From Sphingomonas bisphenolicum (GTDB taxonomy: Bacteria; Pseudomonadota; Alphaproteobacteria; Sphingomonadales; Sphingomonadaceae): a DNA stretch of 64,000 nt. This document shows, piece after piece, positions 7,518 through 16,607 of this stretch. Every line of letters starts with the position of its first letter. The stretch's first letter is position 1. The stretch covers positions 124,001 through 188,000 of the forward strand of contig NZ_AP018818.1 in NCBI RefSeq assembly GCF_024349785.1, read 5' to 3'. The position numbers and the translations under genes are program-made. The notes under the pieces are model-generated. The model made no database searches. It was not told the origin of the DNA and worked only from the letters and a program-made list of their open reading frames with translations.

Positions 7518-8846
7518 ATGAAGGGCGGAGAGGGATTTCGGCCGCGAGACAGATGGTTCCTGCTGCTGCTGGGCGCGATCTACATGTTCAATTTCATCGA
7601 TCGCACGATCATCGCCGTGGTTGGCGAAGCGATTCGCCACGACCTGCGCCTGAGTGATCTCCAGCTCGGTATGCTCGGTGGGCTCGCCTTCTCGATCTTC
7701 TATGCCGTACTGGGTATCCCGCTGGCGCGACTCGCCGAACGCTACAGCCGGGTGCGGATCATCGCCATGGTGACCATGCTTTGGTCGCTGATGACGGCGC
7801 TGTCCGGTGCGGCGGGAAGTTATGTCCAGCTCCTGCTCTGCCGCATGGGTGTCGGCGTCGGCGAAGCAGGCTTCACCCCGGCGCTCGTTTCGATGATTTC
7901 CGATCGGTTCGATGCCGGGCGCCGCGCGGTCGTCTTTTCGCTGATTGCGATGGGGGTGCCGCTGGGCGGCGCCATCGCCGCGATTGCGGGCGGCGCGGTG
8001 GCGCAGGCATTCGGCTGGCGGCTTGCGCTCGTGACGGTTGGCGCGCCCGGCCTGTTGCTGGCGCTGCTGCTGCTTGCGACCATTCCCGAACCTGAACGGA
8101 AAGATGCCGGGCAGAGTGCGGATACGCCCCCCTTCGCCATGGTGCTGCGGCGGCTCGCCCGTTCGCCTTCCTTCCTGCACCTGACCTTCGGCAGCGGCTT
8201 CGTCGGGCTGGTGGGGTTCGGTACCAACCTGTTCCTCATTCCGTTGCTGGTCCGCCGCTTCGATCTCCCGCTGGCGCAGGCGGGTCTGGTGTTCGCGCTG
8301 TCGTTCAGTCTCGCAACGATGGTGGGACAAGTCAGCGGCGGCTATCTGATCGGACGGCTGATCCGGCGGGACATACGCTGGGGTGGCTGGGCGCCCGCGA
8401 TCGCGGTGGGGCTGGCTCTGCCCCTCTATCTGCTGGCGATCCATCAATCGGACTGGCGGTGGCTGGTCGCCTTTCTCTTCGTCGCGACAACATTGCTCTA
8501 TGCGTTTACGCCCGCGATCATGACCATCACGCAGTCGCTGGTTGAACCCCGTATGCGGGCGTCCGCCGCCGCGCTTCACTCCTTCGGCCAGACCGTCGCC
8601 GGGCTGGGGCTGGGATCGGTGGTGCTGGGCTATCTCAGTGATCGCCTCGCTGTCTTTCTCTACAAGGGCAATTATGCCGCCGACTGCCTCGTTTCGGGCC
8701 AGGCATCGCCGCCCGCCGCCTGTCTCTCGGCGGCGGCGAGCGGTCTGCAACTGAGTATGCAATTGTCGGCATTCGTGCTCCTGATCGCAGTTCTCCATTA
8801 TAGCTTGGCTGCCAAAAATCTGCCGCTGGAGGCAAATGCATCGTGA
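7518..8846 (+). CDS. MFS transporter, spinster-like
   Basis: A 442-residue 12-helix major facilitator carrier of the inner membrane. The first helix region (YMFNFIDRTIIAVV) and the GVGEAGFTPALVSMISD segment are typical of the spinster-like group, which in sphingomonads accompanies catabolic clusters and is thought to import aromatic or carboxylated substrates. An insertion with paired cysteines (ADCLVSGQASPPAACLS) lies before the last helices, in a periplasmic loop. ATG 7518 is preferred because GGAGG lies 4 nt upstream; in-frame ATGs at 7479 and 7500 lack ribosome sites. Substrate unknown. Confidence 0.83.
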   Translation: MKGGEGFRPRDRWFLLLLGAIYMFNFIDRTIIAVVGEAIRHDLRLSDLQLGMLGGLAFSIFYAVLGIPLARLAERYSRVRIIAMVTMLWSLMTALSGAAGSYVQLLLCRMGVGVGEAGFTPALVSMISDRFDAGRRAVVFSLIAMGVPLGGAIAAIAGGAVAQAFGWRLALVTVGAPGLLLALLLLATIPEPERKDAGQSADTPPFAMVLRRLARSPSFLHLTFGSGFVGLVGFGTNLFLIPLLVRRFDLPLAQAGLVFALSFSLATMVGQVSGGYLIGRLIRRDIRWGGWAPAIAVGLALPLYLLAIHQSDWRWLVAFLFVATTLLYAFTPAIMTITQSLVEPRMRASAAALHSFGQTVAGLGLGSVVLGYLSDRLAVFLYKGNYAADCLVSGQASPPAACLSAAASGLQLSMQLSAFVLLIAVLHYSLAAKNLPLEANAS

Positions 8847-8973
8847 AGAACGGTAAAGCTGTCGCGGTTCGGCCACGCAGCGCCGGACGGGATGACGCCG
8901 CGGCCCCGGCTATGCCACCCTTGCGGCCTGGCTATGACAGGACCGCGAGCAAGCGGCGGAAAGGATGATGAGG

Positions 8974-9822
8974 ATGGGAAGAGCAGGGGTTATCGGCCTG
9001 GGGCAGATCGGCGCGGGCGTCGCCATATGCCTTGCGCGGACACAGCAATTGGCTGCGGTCTACGACATTCGCGCCGATGCCGCCGACGCGCTGGAGGGCG
9101 TGCCGCCCGTCGTCGCCAGTCCGGCGGAACTGGCTGCGCAGTCCGACGTCGTCATTATCGCCGTCGTCAACGCAAAGCAGACGATCGATGTGCTGTCAGG
9201 CCCCGACGGCGTGCTTGCGCGCGCGCGGCCGGGCACGATCGTGGTGCTGGTGGCGACCGTCTCGATCGAGGATCTGGACGCCATTCGCGCCCTGACCGAC
9301 GCGGCGGGCGTGGAACTGGTCGATTGCGGCGTGACGGGTGGCCCCAAATCCCGCGAACACGGCCTCGTCTGTCTCGTCGGCGGTACGGATGAAACCGTTG
9401 CGAAGGTGCGCCCGGTTCTGGACGGCTTTGCCAAGCTGGTGGCGCATATGGGTGGCCCCGGCGCGGGCATGGCGGCGAAGATCGCCCGCAACGTCATTGT
9501 CTTCGGCTGCCTGCGCGCCGGTTATGAAGCGTCAGTATTGTGCCGCAATGCCGGGGTGGATGTTCGCCAGCTTGCGCATGTGATCGACGCCAGTTCGGAC
9601 AGCGTGGGTGGCCCGCTGATGCTGGCGGTGCGCGACGATCCGTCGTCCAGCGAGCAGGAAGCGGCAGTGCGTGAATATACCCGCGGCCTGATGGTCAAGG
9701 ATCTGGATGCCGCCATCGATCTGGCGCGCAGCTACGGCATCGCGCTGCCCCTGGTCGAATTGACGCGCCGAACCGATCAGACGGTCGTGGGCCTGGAAAA
9801 TGTAATGGGAGAAAAGGCATGA
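8974..9822 (+). CDS. NAD(P)-dependent oxidoreductase, 3-hydroxyisobutyrate dehydrogenase-like
   Basis: The 282-residue enzyme has the beta-hydroxyacid dehydrogenase architecture. An N-terminal Rossmann fold carries GVIGLGQIGAGVA, and the all-helical C-terminal half begins with the catalytic-lysine segment GPGAGMAAKIARN. The substrate loop usually written DAPVSGG is here DCGVTGGPK. It reduces or oxidizes a beta-hydroxy acid, exact substrate unknown. ATG 8974 has AAAGGA 8 nt upstream; ATGs at 8965 and 8968 are too close to it. The stop overlaps the next gene by 4 bp. A second paralogue of this family lies at 18064. Confidence 0.82.
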   Translation: MGRAGVIGLGQIGAGVAICLARTQQLAAVYDIRADAADALEGVPPVVASPAELAAQSDVVIIAVVNAKQTIDVLSGPDGVLARARPGTIVVLVATVSIEDLDAIRALTDAAGVELVDCGVTGGPKSREHGLVCLVGGTDETVAKVRPVLDGFAKLVAHMGGPGAGMAAKIARNVIVFGCLRAGYEASVLCRNAGVDVRQLAHVIDASSDSVGGPLMLAVRDDPSSSEQEAAVREYTRGLMVKDLDAAIDLARSYGIALPLVELTRRTDQTVVGLENVMGEKA

Positions 9823-10211
9823 GCATCGACGAAGCGCAGTGGCAGAAGGGACTGGAAGTCTTCGACAAGGTTTACGGACCGGGATCGTCGGAAATGACCC
9901 TCCCTTATCGCGAATCGTCCTTCAACCAGGAAATCGTGGGCAACCAGTTCGCCAATCTGTGGGCGAGCGACATCTTCTCGATGCGGGAGAAGCGCCTGCT
10001 GGTTCTGGGCGCCACGGCCATGCTGGGCCGCGCCGATCTCGTCGAGATCCAGATGAACGGCGCGCTCATCAACGACGAATTCACCGACGAGGAGCTGGAT
10101 TTCCTGCCGCTCTTCGTGCTCTTTTACGCCGGGGCGGGCAATACCACCACCGTATTTCGGGGGATCGAAGCCGCCAAGGCGCGACGCAAGGAACGCGACG
10201 CCGCGAAGTGA
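9819..10211 (+). CDS. Carboxymuconolactone-decarboxylase-like protein lacking usual catalytic residues
   Basis: A 130-residue all-helical protein of the CMD/AhpD-like fold. The core helix pair is recognizable in LLVLGATAMLGRADLVEIQMNGA and the end in LFYAGAGNTTTVFRGIE. The family normally has a histidine before the GAL segment or a CxxC pair; here the equivalent position is a glutamine (E-I-Q-M-N-G-A) and the whole protein contains no cysteine and no histidine. It is therefore either a non-catalytic binding protein or uses another mechanism. It is translationally coupled to the hydroxyacid dehydrogenase (4-bp overlap) and followed by a strong terminator. Confidence 0.72.
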   Translation: MSIDEAQWQKGLEVFDKVYGPGSSEMTLPYRESSFNQEIVGNQFANLWASDIFSMREKRLLVLGATAMLGRADLVEIQMNGALINDEFTDEELDFLPLFVLFYAGAGNTTTVFRGIEAAKARRKERDAAK

Positions 10212-10228
10212 CGGGGCATATATGATGA

Positions 10229-10267
10229 AGGGCGGCCTGGTCGAAAGACCGGGCCGCCCTTTTCTTA
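10229..10267 (+). terminator. Rho-independent terminator
   Basis: A 14-bp stem (10229-10242 with 10247-10260, one G-T pair) closed by a GAAA tetraloop is followed by TTTTCTT. It ends the hydroxyacid dehydrogenase and CMD-like transcript and overlaps the 3' end of the convergent MFS gene. Confidence 0.85.
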
Positions 10268-11554
10268 TGCTTCGCCGCTACCCCCTGCGCGCCGGATCGC
10301 GCGCGACGCCAGCAGCAGCAATATGCCCCCGGCGAATGTGAACAGCATGGCGGTGCCGATTCCCCAGGCGACGCCGGCCGTGCCCCCGACAAAATCGCTG
10401 ACCACGCCGATCAGATAGGTGCCCGCGCCCACGCCGATCAGGTTCGCGCCCAACTGCACCAGCGATACCGCCAGGCCCCGCAGGCGCGGCCCGGCGATCG
10501 TCACGATGACGGCGTAGATCGGGCCGTTATAGGACGCGCTGAGGAAGCCGCAGGCCATCAGCAGCGCCAGCATCAGATCGACGTCGTGGAACAGAACCGT
10601 GCCCACCCCGGTCACGGCTGTCAGCAAGGGGATCACCGCGCCAAACAGCGATGTCCTTGCCGGATCGAAGCCGCCCCGTCGCCGGTTGACGAGATCGATC
10701 ACCCACCCCGCGAGGAATCCGCCCAGAGAACCAAGGCCGCCATAGGCGATGGCGATCAGGATGCCCGCCTTCGCGATGGGCATACCGTGGACCCGGATCA
10801 GGAAAGTGGTGAGCCATGTGCTCATGCCGTAGATGCCCGCCGCGATCAGGACGATGGCGAAGATGCAGTACAGCAGCCCCGGCCGCGCCGCGAGCAGGCG
10901 GATGCGTTGCAGCAGCGTCAGCGTTTCTTCCTGCTGCGGGGCCGGCCCGTCATGCGCGCCGCGCACGGGTTCCCTGACCGTGAGCAGCAGCAGCGGCGCC
11001 AGCAGCAGCCCCGGCACGCCGGCGGCGACGAAGGCCCAGCGCCACCCCGCGCTCTGCACGATCGCGCCGCCCACGATGAACGCGATGGCGAGGCCGATGC
11101 CTGAACTCAGATACCAGATGCCGATGGCGGTCGCGCGCCGGTCTTCACCGAAATAGTCGCTCAGCAGAGACATGCCGGTCGGGGATCCTCCTGCTTCCGC
11201 GGTCCCTACGGCGGCGCGGCCGATGACCAACGTCCAGAACCCTGTCGCCAGGCTGCACAAGGCGGTCGCGCCGCTCCACAGCGTCAACGCGGCCGCCATC
11301 AGGTTGCGGCGGTTCCAGCTATCGACGGCCACGCCGAAGGGCAGGGCGGCGAGCGCGAAGAATATGCCGTAGGCGAAACCCGCCAATATCCCCAACTGTC
11401 CGTCCGAAAGTGCAAATTCATGCCCGACCGGCGCCAGCACAAGTCCGATGATGGCGCGATCAATGCCATGGCAGGTCTGCGCCAGCGTCAATATCCCCAG
11501 CACATACCAGGGATAATGGCCGATGGCGGCTGGTTTGTCCGAGAGCGCTCTCAT
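10265..11554 (-). CDS. MFS transporter, spinster-like
   Basis: A 429-residue 12-helix carrier of the same broad group as the one at 7518. It contains HGIDRAIIGLVLAPVGHEF in helix 1, VAVDSWNRRNLMAAAL in the loop after helix 2, and RAAVGTAEAGGSPTGMSLLSD in helix 4. ATG 11554 has no ribosome site of its own; instead it overlaps the stop of a 12-codon frame with a strong site (see 11551-11589). It is divergent from the AraC regulator at 11787, which makes that regulator its probable controller. Substrate unknown; most likely an import carrier for the compound processed by the P450/TonB block. Confidence 0.82.
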   Translation of the reverse strand: MRALSDKPAAIGHYPWYVLGILTLAQTCHGIDRAIIGLVLAPVGHEFALSDGQLGILAGFAYGIFFALAALPFGVAVDSWNRRNLMAAALTLWSGATALCSLATGFWTLVIGRAAVGTAEAGGSPTGMSLLSDYFGEDRRATAIGIWYLSSGIGLAIAFIVGGAIVQSAGWRWAFVAAGVPGLLLAPLLLLTVREPVRGAHDGPAPQQEETLTLLQRIRLLAARPGLLYCIFAIVLIAAGIYGMSTWLTTFLIRVHGMPIAKAGILIAIAYGGLGSLGGFLAGWVIDLVNRRRGGFDPARTSLFGAVIPLLTAVTGVGTVLFHDVDLMLALLMACGFLSASYNGPIYAVIVTIAGPRLRGLAVSLVQLGANLIGVGAGTYLIGVVSDFVGGTAGVAWGIGTAMLFTFAGGILLLLASRAIRRAGGSGEA

Positions 11555-11589
11555 GGCGTCCGCGGCTGCAAGAGCGGTGCGATGGACAT
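11551..11589 (-). other. Candidate 12-codon leader ORF coupled to the MFS gene
   Basis: ATG at 11589 (minus strand) has AGGAGG at a 6-nt spacing (complement of 11596-11601) and encodes MSIAPLLQPRTP. Its TGA overlaps the MFS ATG (ATGA). The MFS start has no ribosome site, so this frame probably delivers ribosomes to it. A base error joining the two frames is the alternative. Confidence 0.45.
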
Positions 11590-11786
11590 TGAGCGCCTCC
11601 TGTTTGTGGGTATCGAACCGGGCGCATGGCGAATGTCTCGCCTATGGTCCCATGCCGCGCCTCGATCGGGCAGCCAGGGATGTGCCCGCACATGGAGCCT
11701 TGACCACCTATCCGAAGATAGAAGTAAAAGCGCATGGTGCGCCTATTTCGGGGGCATCGAGAGAATAGAACCTGGCAGAGGTAGAG

Positions 11787-12665
11787 ATGTTTCGTCCGGA
11801 GAGCGATTGGACCGGCCAAGGCAGGGCTGGCGTCCAGAATTTCTACATCGAAGCAGCGGCGAGCGTGCGCGACGCGCATGTGGATGTGCGGCATTTCGAC
11901 TGGGTCCAGCCCAGCAGCGGCATTTTCAGTCCGGAAAAACATTATCTGGATTATTCGCTCGACGGTCAGCCGCGGCGCAGCATGGTCAGCATGGGCCGCC
12001 CGGACCGGCGCGCCGCATCGGGGGACATCCTCTACATGCCGCCGCACCGCCAATATTTCGGCGAGCCGGCGCTTCAGGAGCGGCATCTCGTCTGCGTGGC
12101 GCTTGGGGAAGAATTTCTGGAGGAATTGTTCGACGGGGAGCAGCCGCTGAGCAAGGTGGAGCCGTGCGCAGACATTCAGAATATCTCCATGCGCCGGCTT
12201 TTTGCAGGGCTGGCGGCGGAATTGCGGACGCCGGGATTTGCCAGCCAGACGCTCGTTGAATCGATGCTCATGGGCCTTGCGGTCGAACTGGCCCGGCACA
12301 TGGTTCCGCGCGAACGGGGCTGCCTGCATTCGCGTAGCCCGCGCCAGGTCCAGAACATCATCGACTATGTGATGGACAATCTCTCCGCGCCTCTTGGCGT
12401 CGCCGATATCGCGCGCGACTGCAACATGAGCGTGCGTCACGTCGCCCGCGTTTTCAAGGAAGGGACCGGCGTCAGCCTCGGTGAATTTGTTGCGCGCAGC
12501 CGGATCGCCTTGGCAAAGGAACTGCTGCACAATGACGGCGCCCGCATCAAGGAAATCAGCTGGCGATGCGGCTTCAATAGCACGTCGGCCTTTTCTGCCG
12601 CTTTTCGATCCGCGACGGGCCAAACGCCCAAGGCTTTCCGGTCGACATCACCGCAGGTCCACTGA
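11787..12665 (+). CDS. AraC family transcriptional regulator
   Basis: A 292-residue regulator with an N-terminal sensing domain (about 1-180) and a C-terminal double HTH (about 187-286). The HTH segments are GVADIARDCNMSVRHVARVF and the signature KEISWRCGFNSTSAFSAAF. The sensing part (YLDYSLDGQPRRSMVSMGRP, DILYMPPHRQYFGEP) resembles the cupin-like domains of AraC activators of catabolic genes. AGAGG precedes the ATG. It lies between a divergent MFS carrier and the TonB receptor at 12814, so it probably activates one or both. Effector unknown. Confidence 0.87.
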   Translation: MFRPESDWTGQGRAGVQNFYIEAAASVRDAHVDVRHFDWVQPSSGIFSPEKHYLDYSLDGQPRRSMVSMGRPDRRAASGDILYMPPHRQYFGEPALQERHLVCVALGEEFLEELFDGEQPLSKVEPCADIQNISMRRLFAGLAAELRTPGFASQTLVESMLMGLAVELARHMVPRERGCLHSRSPRQVQNIIDYVMDNLSAPLGVADIARDCNMSVRHVARVFKEGTGVSLGEFVARSRIALAKELLHNDGARIKEISWRCGFNSTSAFSAAFRSATGQTPKAFRSTSPQVH

Positions 12666-12813
12666 TCGGGCGAGCTGGAAAATATCGATGAGCGGCCAAA
12701 TTCTATCGCCGCACAGTCAATCGTTGACCGGCCACTATGGCGCCGATCGGCTCCAAGCTAGACGGGCTTCTTATGTGCAAATCGAAGCAAGATAAAATGA
12801 TGGGGAGGAAGAT

Positions 12814-15210
12814 ATGAGCAAGAAGGCCGTCACTCTGGGCGCGATCGGCATGGGTGCGCTCGTCGCCGCCATGGCGCAGCCCGCTTATGCGCAGCAGCCG
12901 CAATCGGGTGCCAGCGAGGGCATTCAGGATATCGTCGTCACAGCGCGGCGCACGGAAGAAAGTCTTCAGACGACCCCGATCGCTGTCACGGCGCTCACTC
13001 CCGAGGCCTTGGCGACGGCCAAGGTAGAAAATGTCGTCGATCTTCAGCGCACCGCACCGGGCCTGGTCATCGGCCGCGGTTCCGCGGGCGGCGACGGTAT
13101 CGTCTTCGTCGCCATCCGCGGCCAGGGCAATCTCCAGCCTATTCTCGCCAACGATCCGGCGGTCGCCACTTATATTGACGGGATTTACATCCCACGGCCC
13201 TCGACGGGCATGACTGACATTCAGGACGTGCAGCGGCTCGAGGTGCTGCGTGGACCGCAGGGTACGCTCTTTGGCCGCAACACGACCGGCGGCGCGATCA
13301 ACATCGTCACCAACGATCCCAACGACCAGCTCAGCGGCACTTTCAAGGCGGAGTTTGGCAATTACAGCACGCTGGGTGCGCAGGCCAATATCAATGTGCC
13401 GCTCGCAGAAGGCCTCGCGGTCCGCCTGAGCGGTGCGATCAACGAGCGGGACGGCTATGGCGACAATCTCGCCACCAACCGCGATTTTTCCGACAACAAC
13501 AGCAAATTCTTGCGCGGCAAGCTCAAATATGAAGGCAATGGCTGGGACCTGACCCTTTCGGGCGACTGGAACCGCCAGTCCAACCATGGTCAGCAGATCG
13601 CGCTCTGGGCCTTCAATCCGGCGATCGTCCCCGCCGCCTTCCAGCCGGGCCTCACGGCCGGTCTGCTGACCAAGGATCATTGGTGGGGCAACACCGCGAC
13701 CGGGACATCGACCCCGGCCACCATCGGCGCGCTCACCCCGGAAGCGCAGGCTCTCTATGGCGTGAAGCCATTCAATACGCTGGAAGTATATGGCTTTTCC
13801 GGCACGCTCAACGTCGAGCTGGGCGGCCTGAACTTCAAGTCGATCACGGGCTATCGTCACTCGATGAACTATGGCCAGAACGACACCGATGGCACCGCCG
13901 TGCCGCTGCTGGCGACCTTTGCGGGGTCTGGCTCCTATTATGTTTCCCAGGAATTCCAGCTCTCCGGGAACATCACCGACAGTCTCAGCTTCATTACGGG
14001 CGCCTACGCCGGCAAGGAAAGCGGCTATGAATTCAGCCGGTCGCAGATTTTCGGCGGATTGATCCGCGATTCCAATGCCGATGTCACCAACAAGACCTTC
14101 GGCCTGTTCGCCCAGGCCTATTATGAACTGACCCCGACGCTGCGCGCGGTCGGTGGCTTCCGCTACACCTGGGACACGCGCGACAGCGTGCTGCACAATG
14201 CGCAGGTATATGGCCTGCCCTATGACGTCGCCGTGGCGGGCACGCCGACCGGCATCAACTGCACCGTTACACCGACTGAACCGGTAACGGCCACCACCTG
14301 CAACCAGGAGCAGAATGCCAAGTTCAACTATCCGGCCTGGAACCTGGGCCTGGACTGGCAGGCGAGCGACAATCTCTTCCTCTATGTGGCGACCCGCGGC
14401 GCGGCCAAGGCCGGCGGCTGGAACCTGCGCGCCGGCGGCCTGCCTGCCTTCTCTCCCGAAAAGGTGAAGGACGTCGAGGCCGGTTTGAAGGTCGATCTGT
14501 TCGATCGCCGCCTGCGCTTCAACACGGCGATCTTCCACACCTGGAAGGATGACAATCAGGCGATCGTCAACAGCTTCGTGACCGGCATCGGCGTTACCCA
14601 ATATATCCAGAACAACGGCAAGGTCCGCATCTGGGGCATGGAAAATGAAATCACGGCCGTGCCTTGGGAAGGCATGACGCTCAGCGTCAATGGCTCGCTG
14701 CAAAACGGCAAATATGTGAAGGGTAGCTTCAGCGAAATCCAGGTGGTGGCCGGCAGCGGCTGCACCAACAGCGCCGGGGTCGTCAATGGCTGCGTCGTCG
14801 ACCTGAGCGGCTTGCCGCTGCTGCAATTGCCCAAGAAACAGCTGAACGTCAGCGCCACGCAGAAATTCCCGGTGGGTGGCGGCACGCTCGCCGTCACTGG
14901 CGCCTATTCCTATGTCGGGGGCCAGCATTTCGATGCGGTCCGGGCGGCGCAACAGGCCTCGGCGGCGACCAAGGCCGCCTATGAGACGGAAAACCGCCTC
15001 GGCTTCGTGCCCGGCTATGGCATTTTCAACGGGCGTATCGCGTTCCAGCTTGAAAATCCCAATGTCGAAGTGGCGGTCTATGGCCGCAACATCACGAACA
15101 AGAAATATCTGCTGCGCCGTTTCCCCGATCTCTATCGGACATTGGGCATCGCAGCCGCCTATGTCGGCCAGCCGGCCACCTATGGCGTTGAAACGACGTT
15201 TAAATTCTGA
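12814..15210 (+). CDS. TonB-dependent receptor
   Basis: A 798-residue outer-membrane gated barrel. The signal peptide ends ...AAMAQPAYAQQ, a TonB-box-like segment (DIVVTARR) follows at about residue 40, then the plug domain with RGPQGTLFGRNTTGGAINIVT, and a long barrel finishing with the aromatic C-terminus VETTFKF. It imports a large or scarce substrate using the proton motive force. The plug and barrel type is the one common in sphingomonads and often encoded with catabolic enzymes rather than with siderophore genes. GGGGAGG lies just upstream of the ATG. It sits after the AraC regulator and before an SDR, supporting a catabolic substrate. Confidence 0.9.
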   Translation: MSKKAVTLGAIGMGALVAAMAQPAYAQQPQSGASEGIQDIVVTARRTEESLQTTPIAVTALTPEALATAKVENVVDLQRTAPGLVIGRGSAGGDGIVFVAIRGQGNLQPILANDPAVATYIDGIYIPRPSTGMTDIQDVQRLEVLRGPQGTLFGRNTTGGAINIVTNDPNDQLSGTFKAEFGNYSTLGAQANINVPLAEGLAVRLSGAINERDGYGDNLATNRDFSDNNSKFLRGKLKYEGNGWDLTLSGDWNRQSNHGQQIALWAFNPAIVPAAFQPGLTAGLLTKDHWWGNTATGTSTPATIGALTPEAQALYGVKPFNTLEVYGFSGTLNVELGGLNFKSITGYRHSMNYGQNDTDGTAVPLLATFAGSGSYYVSQEFQLSGNITDSLSFITGAYAGKESGYEFSRSQIFGGLIRDSNADVTNKTFGLFAQAYYELTPTLRAVGGFRYTWDTRDSVLHNAQVYGLPYDVAVAGTPTGINCTVTPTEPVTATTCNQEQNAKFNYPAWNLGLDWQASDNLFLYVATRGAAKAGGWNLRAGGLPAFSPEKVKDVEAGLKVDLFDRRLRFNTAIFHTWKDDNQAIVNSFVTGIGVTQYIQNNGKVRIWGMENEITAVPWEGMTLSVNGSLQNGKYVKGSFSEIQVVAGSGCTNSAGVVNGCVVDLSGLPLLQLPKKQLNVSATQKFPVGGGTLAVTGAYSYVGGQHFDAVRAAQQASAATKAAYETENRLGFVPGYGIFNGRIAFQLENPNVEVAVYGRNITNKKYLLRRFPDLYRTLGIAAAYVGQPATYGVETTFKF

Positions 15211-15285
15211 TCGACCAAGCGGCTGGCGGGATAAACTGCAATCCATGCAGCTTTCTCTCGCCAGCCCATCACCGGGGATGCGCGC

Positions 15286-16089
15286 ATGATGACGAGGTTG
15301 GTAGACAGGGTAGCGATCGTCACGGGCGGCGGCGGCGGTATCGGCGCCGCGGTCGCGCGACGCCTGGTCGCGGAGGGCGCGCGCGTCGTGATCGCCGACC
15401 TGTTCGAGGCTGCTGCCGTCCACGCAGCGGAATCGCTGGGCGATAAAGCGTTGCCGGTCCAGTTCGATGCCGCCGATCCGCAGTCGGTGAAGGCGATGGT
15501 GGATCGCACCATCGACCATTTCGGCAGGCTGGACATCCTGCACAATAATGCGGCGATGACCGATCCGGACAAAAGCCCGCAGGACACCACGGCCGTCGAT
15601 ATCCCTATCGGCATCTGGCGCGAGATTCTCGACGTCAATCTCACCGGCTATCTGCTCGGATGCAAATATGCCATCCCGCATATGATCGCGGGCGGCGGCG
15701 GCTCGATCATCAACACCGCATCCAATTCGGGCAGTGCAGGGGATTTGGCCCGCATCGCATATGGTTCGTCGAAGGCGGCGATCATCGGGCTCACCAAATA
15801 TGTGGCGACCCAGCATGGGCGGCAGAATATCCGCTGCAACAGCATCGCGCCGGGCGTCGTGCTGACCGAAGCCCTCGAAAAGACCGTGCCGGGGCTGAAG
15901 GACATCATCCAGCGGCACATATTGACGCCGGAATTCGGTACGCCGGATGATATCGCGGCGCTGGTTGCCTTCCTGGCTTCGGACGAAGCGCGCTACATCA
16001 CGGGTGAAAATATCTCGATTTCGGGCGGTGGCCTCGTCCACCAGCCCCATTATGCCGATCTGCTGGCCTTCATGCAGGCGAAGGACTGA
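15286..16089 (+). CDS. SDR family NAD(P)-dependent oxidoreductase
   Basis: A 267-residue classical SDR. The glycine-rich turn TGGGGGIG is at residues 14-21, with HNNAA near 90 and the catalytic Y-G-S-S-K near 160. The acidic residue at the end of the second strand (VVIADLFE) favours NAD over NADP. It carries a slightly long loop after NNAA (TDPDKSPQDTTAVD). The start is ATG 15286 (ATG 15289 is also possible) behind GGGGA. It lies 75 bp behind the TonB receptor on the same strand, and is probably a dehydrogenase for the imported compound; substrate unknown. Confidence 0.87.
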   Translation: MMTRLVDRVAIVTGGGGGIGAAVARRLVAEGARVVIADLFEAAAVHAAESLGDKALPVQFDAADPQSVKAMVDRTIDHFGRLDILHNNAAMTDPDKSPQDTTAVDIPIGIWREILDVNLTGYLLGCKYAIPHMIAGGGGSIINTASNSGSAGDLARIAYGSSKAAIIGLTKYVATQHGRQNIRCNSIAPGVVLTEALEKTVPGLKDIIQRHILTPEFGTPDDIAALVAFLASDEARYITGENISISGGGLVHQPHYADLLAFMQAKD

Positions 16090-16125
16090 GCCATGTCCAG
16101 CGCCTGCACGTCGGAACATGGAAGG

Positions 16126-16491
16126 TTAGTGGGCGGTCCGATGAAAATAGCGGATCGTCAGCCGGCCATCGGCGACCTTGTAGGTTTCGAGACTGGGCAG
16201 AGTGACAATGCCATCTTTGGTTTGCAGGCGGTTGGCGACATAGGCGGCGCCCTCGGCGCCGTTGACGATCACCTCCAGCGGTTCCGTCGTGCATTTGCCG
16301 CCATATTCCGCCCACATGTCAGCCATCGCGGCGCCGCCGTCCACGGCAGGCGAACCGACATATTCGATCGTGAACCCCTCTGGCCCCAACGCCCGAAAAA
16401 GGCGATCGAGTTCGTCGCGCTTCCCTTCGTTCCACAGCCGGTAATTGTCCCGGATCGCCTGTTCCAGATCCAGCACCTCTGCCTCGCTCAT
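16126..16491 (-). CDS. NTF2/SnoaL-like protein
   Basis: A 121-residue cone-fold protein (DLEQAIRDNYRLWNEGKRDELDRL at the start, LETYKVADGRLTIRYFHRT at the end). Proteins of this size serve as ketosteroid-isomerase-like or dehydratase enzymes, or have no known reaction; no catalytic Asp/Tyr pair can be assigned with certainty. ATG 16491 is chosen over ATG 16497 because AGGAGG lies 8 nt upstream of the former and only 2 nt upstream of the latter. It is convergent with the SDR and divergent from the P450 gene. Confidence 0.75.
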   Translation of the reverse strand: MSEAEVLDLEQAIRDNYRLWNEGKRDELDRLFRALGPEGFTIEYVGSPAVDGGAAMADMWAEYGGKCTTEPLEVIVNGAEGAAYVANRLQTKDGIVTLPSLETYKVADGRLTIRYFHRTAH

Positions 16492-16607
16492 GTGCATCGC
16501 CTCCTGTCATTGCGGATCGTCCGCATGGTCGCCAGTCTCGGACGGACGGCCACGACCGCACCTGTCTTTGGCAAGGGTGGAATTTATCTCTTTTTGCTTC
16601 GGAGACT

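Noticed and set aside
12703..16119. A 1138-codon open frame on the minus strand
   Set aside because: It lies antisense to the TonB receptor and SDR genes, which have clear family motifs; high GC content keeps opposite frames open. Its translation has no recognisable domain.
16092..16122. Short dyad CCATGT/ACATGG between the SDR and NTF2-like genes
   Set aside because: Only six base pairs with a 19-base loop; too weak to call a terminator.
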